Shown here: one piece after another, positions 1 through 8,960 of the stretch
Numbering within the stretch: the first letter of the stretch is position 1
Layout of the letters: every line of letters starts with the position of its first letter
From: Leptodontidium sp. MPI-SDFR-AT-0119
Lineage: Eukaryota; Ascomycota; Leotiomycetes; Helotiales; Leptodontidiaceae
Direction: 5' to 3'
Length of the DNA: 64,000 bases
Assembly: GCA_020726505.1 (NCBI GenBank)
Contig: JAHLEZ010000002.1
Span: forward strand, 3,286,001-3,350,000
The notes under the pieces: generated by a model
The model's database searches: none
What the model was told of the DNA's origin: nothing
What the model saw: only the letters and a program-made list of their open reading frames with translations
Translations under genes and position numbers: made by a program

Positions 1-739
1 CCCCAGTCCAGTCACTACTATATGCATCCCCCGTATAGGCCTGTCCTTTAATCCCAATATTCGAGTACTAATGCCCTCCGATGACTTCCTTAACCGTCCT
101 TTAGAGCAGGGTATCGATACCTGTGGCTACATCCTTGATCAATTCAAGGGACTACTTGTCGCCAATCTCTGCTGCTTCTTCCTAGACAAGCTTTATTTAG
201 GCCTGAGGTGCCGGGAATATCTTTTCGATTTCGTCGAGGAGTGAGAGGATCTATTCGAGAAGGTCTTTCAGAGTAGACCTATAGTAGAGAGCCCAGCTAG
301 TCAGCTTCAAGAATCGACCCTTCTTCTGACGCTATATAGCGAAGCCTCTCATCTTGTTGTCCAGTACGAGCATCTTCAGATCCATATCGCCTGTCGAATA
401 CGCTGAGAGATCCTCACTAGTCGTCGCAGTCAATTTATACTTCGTCGAGATGCTCTCAGTGTCTGCGAAGAGCACAAGAATTTAGAGCAACGCATCCTTT
501 GCAAGTTAAATCTCGGCCGCAGTAGCATCCTGCCTGCCTAGTTTAAGATCGTCGTAGATGTTGACAGACTCGCCCCATCGTGTTAGACGGAGTCTGGCGC
601 AGTCGAGAGCAAGCTTGCTGGTCTAGAAATCGCGACCGAAGTGGCGGCCAAATTAGACGTACTCAAAGCAGTCGACACATGCAGTAAATGCAGATGCAAT
701 ACCAATGGCACCAGAGACAATCCCGAACAGCTCCGCCAT
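1..739 (-). pseudogene. HeLo-domain (HET-S-like) cell-death effector gene, RIP-inactivated, cut by left window edge
   Basis: Reading leftward from the ATG at 739-737 gives one continuous frame beginning MAELFGIVSGAIGIASAF, followed by CVDCFEYV, the N-terminal hydrophobic helix and first helices of the fungal HeLo domain. The domain fills about residues 1-222. About eleven in-frame TAG/TAA codons interrupt it, nearly all where Gln fits, as expected of RIP; no frameshift is needed. Right after the domain, residues 224-240 (bases 20-70, one RIP stop at the first Gln) read (Q)YSNIGIKGQAYTGDAY, resembling the first repeat of the HET-s prion-forming region, which in HET-s starts at almost the same residue. 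In the known family the HeLo domain is a membrane-damaging cell-death effector switched on when an amyloid template from the partner NLR converts the C-terminal motif. The rest of the C-terminus is outside the window. The partner-type NLR is the divergent neighbour. Confidence 0.85.
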
Positions 740-1047
740 TGTTCAGAGAGATGATAATAAAGAGAGACAAACTGGGGGTCGATGGAAGTTAGAGGTGTGA
801 TAGATGTTGGTAGAGAGTGTGGGTGTGAAGTCCTTATCTGGAACTCAGCCGCAGCCTCACCACAGTAGGTAAGAACAGCCCCCTGCGGCTACAAATCGAA
901 TCGAATGAGGACTACCCCTCACCTGCAACGACAACATCGTGCCATCACCGACTTACAAGGAGAAGTAGAGGCTTTGCACTTCACATGTACTGCTCACGCC
1001 AGCAGCTTCTCCACTTTTGCGGCAGCTAGCTCGCACGGCCGGTCGCA
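740..1047. promoter_or_regulatory. Shared divergent intergenic region between HeLo and NLR pseudogenes
   Basis: About 308 bp separate the two head-to-head start codons (739 minus, 1048 plus), so both promoters must lie here. The stretch is GC-balanced compared with the RIP-altered coding parts. No unambiguous TATA box or regulatory motif was found by eye. An open frame from 905 crosses the region but does not join the NLR frame and is treated as chance. Confidence 0.5.
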
Positions 1048-4000
1048 ATGTGGGTTCCCGAGCAGCCAGGTGGGCGACTGTCCACTCCCGGAAATCAATA
1101 TCAACACATTCAAGTCGCTGAAGGCGCCACAGCACAGCTTGGGAACACATATCATATCAGTTAGTCCTTGTAGATATAAAAGGAGACTTCTGTTATATAC
1201 TAACGCGCAACAGGCCGAGAAGACCCACTCAGCCTCCTCCCCTTTGCAACCAATGCACCTTTTAACTCCTACGACCGCCGGCACGAACCTGCCTGCCTCG
1301 ACAACACCCGCGTCGACCTTCTACAAGACATATATAACTGGGCTGACAGAGAAGATAAACAAGATGTGCGGTGCATCTTCTAGCTGAACGGCCTAGCTGG
1401 GACGGGAAAGTCGACGATCACTCGCACTGTGGCTCGGAGATTCTTTAAACAAAAGCGTCTTGGGGCTAGCTTCTTGTTTTCGAAGGGTGGTGGAGATATA
1501 AGCAATGCCCGCAAGTTTTTTACAAGTCTTGCCGTGTAACTCACTTTCAATGTGCCATCTCTTCGATCATCTATCCGTGAGGTCGTTACAAAGCGGGCTG
1601 ATATTGCGAGCCTATCACTCTCGGAGCAATAGCGTCAGCTTGTTTTTGGTCCACTATCGAATCTACAGAGTAAATCATGTCAATCTTATATTCTTGTTGT
1701 CGATGCACTTAATGAATGTGAGGATAACAAAGATATCCGGACTATTCTACTACTTCTAGCTGAAATCCGATCATTAACGACGCTACGATTTCGAGTCTTT
1801 TTGACGAGCAGACCTGACGTTCCAATCCGACACGGAATATGCGCTATTCCACAAGCCGAACACCAAGACTTCGTACTCCAGAGCATACAGCCAACGATTG
1901 TCAACTATGACATCTCTCTATTTCTTGAACACAATCTAGGTAGACTTAGGCAGGAATAGACTCTTAGAGCTGGCTGGCCAGGCGAACAGGTTCTCCAACA
2001 GCTAGTACATAAATCAAGTGGCTTATTCATCTGGGCCGCTACTACTTGTCGATTTATTAACGAAGGCGAAGAGTTTGCTAAAGAAAGGCTTAATGAGATT
2101 TTTGAGGGCACTGGCTTTGAAGGCACCCCGGAACAACATCTCGACCGGATATATCTCACCGTACTCCAAAGCTCTATACCTAGCTCTTTTAGAGCACCGG
2201 AGAAAGTGCGGTCACTTGCAAGACAACGAATGATCCTCGGAAGCATTACAATTATGTTATCCCCGCTTCCCACTGCCTCGCTGGCAAGGCTTATTAGCAT
2301 CTCTGGGACACAGGTTTCGCAGACGCTCGAGAGACTACAAGCCATCCTAGATATTCCAAAGGATACTGCTGGTTTTCTCCGCCTACACCACCCTTCATTT
2401 CGCGACTTCCTCCTCAACCAAGATCGATGTGGGGATTTCTAGGTAGATGAGAAGGAGGCACACCAGATACTAGCTACCGGCTGTATACAGTTGATGTCCC
2501 AGACACTCAAGAAGGACATTTGCGGAATGCATGCTCCTGGGAGCCAAGCTAGCCAAGTTGAGAGCAGTCGTATTCAGAAATGTCTTCCGCCTGAAGTTCA
2601 GTATGCATGCCTCTACTAGGTTCAGCATCTGCAACAGAGTGGTTCTTGGGCGTACGACGGCGAGGAAGCCCACCGATTTCTGCAGGCTCATTTACTACAC
2701 TGGCTTGAGGCGCTTGGGTGGATAGGTAAGACGTCGGAAGGGATTCAAGCAATATTATCCTTAGAGGCTCATATTCCGGTAAGCTGTCTATCTATTATTT
2801 ATAGAGAGTCTAACTTGTCCTTAGGCTACTGAAAGCCCTAATTTGCACGTATTTATCTATAATACAAAGCGATTTGCCTTATACAACCGATCAGCTATTG
2901 AACAAGCGCCCCTTCAATTATATTATTCAGCCCTTATCTTCGCCCTAAAGAGGAGTATTATTCGGAGACAGTTTAAAGGGTATATCCCGACTTGGATTCA
3001 GAAGAAATCAAAAGTACAAGCGGATTGGAGTTCTGCTTTACAGACGCTCGAGGGCCACTCTGACTCGGTCTCTTCAGTAGCCTTCTCCCCCGATGGCAAG
3101 CAAGTCGTCTCTGGATCGTGGGATAGGACAGTGCGGCTCTAGGACGCTGCTACAGGAGCCCTGTAATAGACCCTCGAGGGCCACTCTGACTCGGTCTCTT
3201 CAGTTGCCTTCTCCCCTAATGGCAAGTAAGTCGTCTCTGGATCGAGGGATGAGATAGTACGGCTCTGGGACGCTGCTATAGGAGCCCTACTATAGACCCT
3301 TAAGGGCCACTCTAACTCGGTCTCTTTAGTAGCCTTCTCCCCCGATGGCAAGCAAGTCGTCTCTAGATCGTGGGATAAGACGGTACGGCTCTGGGACGCT
3401 ACTACAGGAGCCCTACTATAGACCCTCAAGGGCCACTCTGACTCGGTCTCTTTAGTTGCCTTCTCCCCCGATGGCAAGTAAGTCGTCTCTGGATCGTGGG
3501 ATGAGACGGTACGGCTCTGGGACGCTACTACAGGAACCCTACTATAGACCCTTAAGGGCCACTCTAACTCGGTCTCTTTAGTTGCCTTCTCCCCCGATAA
3601 TAAGTAGGTCGTCTCTGGATCGAGGGATGAGACGGTACGGCTCTGGGACGCTGCTACAGGAACCCTGTAATAGACCCTTAAGGGCAACTCTTCCTCGGTC
3701 TCTTTAGTAGCCTTCTCCCCTGATAGTAAGCAGGTCGTCTCTGGATCTAATAATACGACAGTACGGCTCTGGGACGCTGCTATAGGAACCCTATAACAGA
3801 CCCTCGAGGGCCACTCTTACTCGGTCTCTTTAGTAGCCTTTTCCCCTAATAGTAAGTAAGTCGTCTCTGGATTAAGGGATGAGACAGTACGGCTCTAGGA
3901 CGCTACTACAAGAACCCTATAATAGACCCTTGAGGGCCACTCTAACTCAGTCTCTTTAGTAGCCTTCTCCCCCGATGGCAAGTAGGTCGTCTCTAGATCT

Positions 4001-4555
4001 AATAATACGATAGTACGGCTCTAAGACGCTACTACAAGAACCCTACAATAAACCCTCGAAGGCCACTCTGACTGGGTCTCTTTAGTAGCCTTCTCCCCTG
4101 ATAGTAAGTAGGTCGTCTCTAGATCGTGGGATGAGACAGTACGGCTCTAGGACGCTATTACAGGAACTTTACAATAGACCCTCGAGGGCCACTCTGACTC
4201 AGTCTCTTCAGTAGCCTTCTCCCCTAATAACAAGTTAGTCGTCTCTAAATCGTCTAATAAGACAGTACGGCTCTGGGACGCTGCTACAGGAGCCCTATAA
4301 TAGACCCTCGAGGGCAACTCTTCCTCGGTCTCTTCAGTGGCCTTCTACCCCCATGGCAAGCTATTATTAACTTTACACGTAAATAATCATTGGCTAGTAG
4401 AAGGTACTACTAATTTACTCTGGCTGCCTACTGAGTATCGACCTACTTGTGAAGCTATTTAAGATAGAGTAGTTATTTTAGGGCATTCGTCAGGGAGAAT
4501 TTCATTTCTACAGGTTGAAAGGGTCAACGCGTATCACATCCCAACTGGTATATAG
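1048..4555 (+). pseudogene. NWD2-like NLR: amyloid motif - NACHT - WD40, RIP-inactivated
   Basis: Exon 1 (1048-1159) encodes a 37-residue N-terminus with QYQHIQVAEGATAQLGNTY at residues 17-35, a HET-s-type amyloid motif. Intron 1160-1213 has a perfect TACTAAC branch site. The frame then runs through REDPLSLLPFATNAPFNSYD, the lead-in usual for these NLRs, to Walker A GLAGTGKS (about 1390) and Walker B LVVDALNEC (about 1700). A second intron, 2779-2824, leads into eleven WD40 repeats (3041-4360) and a short tail ending at TAG 4553. The NACHT part contains TAG/TAA at positions expected to be Trp or Gln (for example CIF-stop-LNG before Walker A), showing both C-to-T and G-to-A changes. No frameshift is seen. 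The known role of the family is an NLR that senses a ligand and templates amyloid folding of HeLo effectors. Here it is a fossil. Confidence 0.88.
3041..4360 (+). repeat. Eleven tandem 126-bp WD40-coding repeats
   Basis: The element beginning CTCGAGGGCCACTCTGACTC recurs at exact 126-bp spacing (AGGG at 3051, 3177, 3303 ... 4311). Each unit encodes 42 residues of the pattern [19 protein letters not shown], then VVSGSWDxTVRLWDAATGAL. There is no indel between units. Differences between them are mostly C/T and G/A transitions that turn CAA/CAG and TGG into stops. Such highly conserved internal repeats are known in fungal NLRs as fast-evolving recognition surfaces. Confidence 0.95.
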
Positions 4556-4586
4556 ATTTGATAAATCCAATAATTGTCTTTATATA

Positions 4587-5651
4587 GGGATAAAGATTTA
4601 GATACCATAGTTTTTCCAAAATAAGATTCATATACCATATATAAGATTTATTTACCATTAACCCCGCATGATATATACGTCATCTTGGTGTTTCTAGCAC
4701 CTCATCGTCGCTTCCTAATCGTCACTCATAACCTCACCGTCGCCCCTCCCAGCATCAATTATATGGCCTCCTATAGGTGGTTGAGAAGTGTCCTCGCCCT
4801 CCACATGTAGAGCAATGATATGGCGACCACGTATTATTATCCCCATCATCTGCTGGTTCTGCAAGAGCTTGCGCAGCCGCAGCTCCTTTTGGCCCTCTCT
4901 TTTTGCCCTTCCTGAGTCGCTCTTTCTTTAGCCTCCCGCGAGGTACTCGTGTGAGGGGAGGGTGGCATTCAGTGAAGGGAAGTTGCTGAAAGTCGGTGAT
5001 ATCGACAAGAGGGAAGTTCGAGGTGTAGGTCTTTTTCCAGGTCTCAACTGTAAGGATATCCGGCATATAAGGGGTGAGATCTCGCCCGGGGACTGCGAAT
5101 ATCGTCGTAATTGCATGCCCATAAGGTATCCCGTTCTCTTGATACACTAAGCAAGAGCAGGTTCGTGGCGAGCAATCACCTTCTATACCCATACTTAACA
5201 ACTCGCCGCTCCTCCCTTTTTACTAACATCTCCAATACAAGTGTGCTAGCGATTTACCGCGTCGATAATAACCTCATTCTCGTTCTTTGGATTTAAGTGA
5301 GCGTTTACCTTCCAAGGCAAGAAGCGTTAGCACAGCGGTAGCGAGCACGCTTTGGGTCTTTGTAAGGAGTTCTGAAGCTGAATTTATACTTGACAGATGC
5401 GTCACGAATAACCTTAAGAAGATCGTCGAAGGAGATGAAGTGATCGCCCTCTTCTGGAAGCTCTCGAAGCTCGTAAAGGGAGGCCATATTAAAGAAAGCG
5501 TGGGAGGAATACAACTCTACGAATGCCGCATCACCACCATGAATATAAGTGGCGATCACAGATAGGGTTAATGGTATATCAATCTTTTATTAATTGGCTA
5601 TGTTATATGAATCTTTTTTGGCGGGCGGTGTGGTATTTAAATCTTTATCCC
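4587..5651. mobile_element. Mutator-like element (MULE), internally deleted, with TIRs and 9-bp TSD
   Basis: The ends are imperfect inverted repeats of about 80 bp: left GGGATAAAGATTTAGATACC, right end reverse complement GGGATAAAGATTTAAATACC. Both inner limits read ...TACCATTAACCC. The element is flanked by a perfect 9-bp direct repeat CTTTATATA (4578-4586 and 5652-5660), the target-site size of MULEs. It is only 1065 bp, so most of the transposase is missing, and it sits some 30 bp after the end of the NLR pseudogene. Unlike its surroundings it is not obviously RIP-altered. Confidence 0.88.
4755..5559 (-). pseudogene. MULE transposase remnant (N-terminal end fused by deletion to SWIM and zinc-knuckle end)
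   Basis: The N-terminal piece (5559 to about 5305) ends KDPKRARYRCANASC. A one-base loss then shifts the frame, and the next frame reads WKVNAHLNPKNENEVIIDAV, the start of the MULE DNA-binding region. After a gap, 5201-4755 reads CSCLVYQENGIPYGHAI, a SWIM zinc finger, then a basic linker and CSTCGGRGHFSTTY, a zinc knuckle whose last Cys is lost. The central MULE/DDE catalytic domain is absent. So the piece cannot encode a working transposase; it may be a non-autonomous derivative moved in trans. Confidence 0.85.
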
Positions 5652-5660
5652 CTTTATATA

Positions 5661-6280
5661 ATGCTTCTTTTATCTTTTTTCTCTCTATTTTAAAGAGGGT
5701 TCTAGGGGAACCCGTGACTTTATAGTAGAGTATAATTACTCCTCAATTCTAGAATCTTCTAGAAGACTTGTCAGCTATAGTCCTAAGCAGCCACGAGCTG
5801 GTGGCTAGTTATACAAAACGGCGTTATATAAGCATAAACGATTGGTGGTTCGAAGGCGTGCTTTTTATTGGTCGGTTCGATAAGAGGTACTAACCCGTAT
5901 GGCGACTTTACATGAATTTGCAGACTATACGGGCCACGAGGCTGGTTATGTTTTATAGCATTATAAGAGACCTGTAGAACTTACGTAAAATCGGTTTATA
6001 GGAGTTAGAGGTAATGAGAGCTCGATAGTAGAGCTATGGTGAAGGAATTCGATTACGCTACGAAAGGAGACTCGTTGCAAATCAGGCGCTAGGGCATCGA
6101 TACAAACGGGATTTTTTTAGGCAGAGGCATTTAAGGTGTTCCGGAGTAGCTAAGGAAAATAACCTAGGGGAGATTACAGTGAAAACTGTGGTGTGCATAG
6201 ATTTTAAGATGCTTGAAGTTAAAGTACCTATCGAATTTTCCGGCACGTAGGGTTTTCCGCCACGCAGGGATAGACGTTAC
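5661..6280. other. Non-coding spacer, origin unclear
   Basis: I see no gene-like frame on either strand. The stretch is moderately AT-rich with frequent TAG/TAA in all frames, as in RIP-altered DNA, but no family could be read through the stops. Confidence 0.4.
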
Positions 6281-8960
6281 TTAATCTACATATGCCTAAA
6301 ATCAAAAATGTCGTATCCCCACCCCCTTCCCGACGCTTATCTCGCTTGTCTCAGGGCATATGTAGATTTAAGTATATACTCAAAATCAAAATATCGCACC
6401 CTTACCCTCTACTCTTACTCTCCTTCCCCCCGTCTGTCTTGCTTGTCTTTACGGCATATACTTAAATCTATATAACTTATGCCTAAAACTAAAAATATCG
6501 CACCCTTACCCCCCACTCCTACCCTTCTTCCCCGCGTCTGTCTCGCTTGTCTTTATGGCATATGCCTAAATCTACATATGCCTAAAACTAAAAATGTCGC
6601 ACCCTTACTCACTCTTCCCACCCTTCTTCTTAGCACTTGTCTCGCTTGTCTTTATAGTATATACTTAATTTATATATGCCTAAAATTAAAAATGTCGTAT
6701 CTCCACCCCCTTCCCGACGCTTATCTCGCTTGTCTCAGGGCATATACAGATTTAAGTATATACTTAAAATCAAAAATATCGCACCCTTACTCTTTACTCC
6801 CACTCTTTTTCGCACCGGTCTCGCTTGTCTTTGCGGCATATATTTAAATTTATATATGCCCAAAACTAAATATGTCGCTCCCTTAACCCCACTCTTACCC
6901 TCCTTCCTAGTACTTGTCTCGCTTGTCTTTATAGTATATACTTAATTTATATATACCTAAAATTAAAAATGTCGTATCCCTACCCCCTTCCCGACGCTTA
7001 TCTCGCTTGTCTTAGGCATATACAGATTTAAGTATATACTTAAAATCAAAAATATTACACCCTTAACCTCTATCTTACTCTCCTTCCCCGCGTCTATCTC
7101 GCTTATCTCTATTGTATATATATAAATCTATATATGCCTAAAATCAAAAATATCGCACCTTCACTTTACCTCCTTCCCCGCGTCTGTCTCGCTTGTCTTT
7201 AGGGCATATACTTAAATCTGTATATACTCGAAATTAAAAATGTCGCTCCCTTACTCTTATCTTCCTTCCTAATATCTGTCTTTACGACATATACTTAAAT
7301 CTATATATACCCTAAATCAAAAATGTCGTATCCCCACTCCCCACTCCCACCCTCCTTCCCCGCACCTGTCGCGTTTGTCTTTGTAATATATATTTAAATC
7401 TACGTATGCCTTAAATTAAGGACGCCGCACTTTAACCCCTTTTAGACGCTTGCCTCGGCGGTATATGCCTTGAATTAACACCTTAACCTCCCGCCAGGCG
7501 TTTACATTAGTGGCATATGCTTAAATATGCCCAAAATCAAGACGCCGCACCTCAAATCCTGCCCCTCCTAGTACTTATTATAAAGGTATATCCTTAAATC
7601 TATATATACTTAAAATCAAAAAGGTCACACCTTTACCCCTTACTCCCACCCTCCTTTTTCGTATCTGTCTCGCTTGTCTTTGCGGTATATACTTAAATCT
7701 ATATACTAAAACTAAAAATATCGCACCCTTACCTCTTACTCCCACCCTCCTTCCCCGCGTCTGTCTTGCTTGTTTTTGCGGTATATACTTAAATCTGTAT
7801 ATACTCAAAACTAAATATATTACTCCCTTAACCCCACTCTTACCCTCCTTCCCCGCGTCTGTTTCGCTTGTTTTTATAGTATATACTTAAATTTATATAT
7901 ATTTAAAATCAAAAATATGACTTTCTTCTCTTCGCACTTATCTCGCTTGTCTTTATAATATATACTTAAATCTATATATACCTAAAACTAAATATATCGC
8001 TCTCTTAACGCCACTCTTACCTTCCTTCCCCGCGTCTGTCTCGCTTGTCTTTACGGCATATACTTAATTTATATATGCCTAAAATTAAAAATGTCGTATC
8101 TTTACCCCCTTCCCGACGCTTATCTCGCTTGTCTTAGGGCATATATAGATTTAAGTATATACTTAAAATCAAAAATGTCACACCTTTACCCCTTACTTAT
8201 ACCCTCCTTCCCCGCGTCTGTCTCGTTTGTCTTTGTAATATATGCCTAAATTTATATATGCCTAAAATTAAAAATATCGCTCCCTTACTCTTATCCTCCT
8301 TCCTAGTATTTGTCTTTGCGGTATATACTTAAATCTGTGTATGTCCTAAATTAAAAATGTCGCATCTTACCCCTTACTCCTACCCTCTTTCCCGGCATCT
8401 GTCTCGCTTGTCTTTACAGTATATACTTAGATTTGCGTATGCCTAAAATCAAGACCGCCGCAACCTAACCTCCCACCGGGCGTCTATATTAGTAGTATAT
8501 GTTTAGATATGCCCAAAATCAAGACGCCGCACCTCAAATCTCGCCCCTTAAATCCTGCCCCTCTTAGTACTTATTATAAGGGCATATCCTTAAATCTGCG
8601 TATGCCTAAAATTAAGAAGGTTGTACCTTTACCCCTTACTCTTACCCTCCTTTTTCGTATTTATCTCGCTTGTCTTTGCGGTATATACTTAAATCTATAT
8701 ATCCCTAAAATTAAGAATATCACACCTTACCCTACCTCTGTCCCGGCACTGTCTTACTTGTTTTTAAGGTATATACTTAAATTTACGTGTTCTTAAATTA
8801 AATCTATAAAAATTATCCCTTATTGCCGTCGCTTATCTCGAGGGTATATACTTAAATTTGCGTATGCCTGAAATTAAGACGGTCGCACCCTTAACCCCTT
8901 CCTAGTACTTGTCTCGCTTGTTTTTAGGTTATATATATAATCTATATATACCTTAAAACC
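6281..8960. repeat. Degenerate tandem (satellite-like) array, about 95-bp unit
   Basis: A unit recurs about 28 times with spacing of roughly 80-105 bp. Its landmarks are ATACTTAAATCTATATATGC, then CTAAAATCAAAAATGTCGCA, a C/T-rich run (CCTTACCCC...CCTTCCCCGC) and GTCTGTCTCGCTTGTCTTT. Some joints carry AGATTTAAGTATATACTTAAA, which is self-complementary, so unit ends form small palindromes. Open frames rich in PKxKN and LACLxxIYLN are produced by the repeat itself and are not genes. More diverged copies continue to about 9750. Confidence 0.85.

Noticed and set aside
905..1387. 160-codon plus-strand frame over the NLR start
   Set aside because: It is in a different frame from the NACHT domain and amyloid motif. 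The model starting at 1048 with a TACTAAC intron explains the sequence better.
6479..8796. Several 76-122-codon frames rich in PKxKN and LACL motifs
   Set aside because: They are produced by the 95-bp tandem repeat and repeat the same peptide in shifted copies on both strands.
6281..8960. CRISPR-like alternation of repeat and spacer
   Set aside because: Eukaryotic context, variable unit length and similar sequence over the whole unit mark a degenerate satellite, not a CRISPR array.
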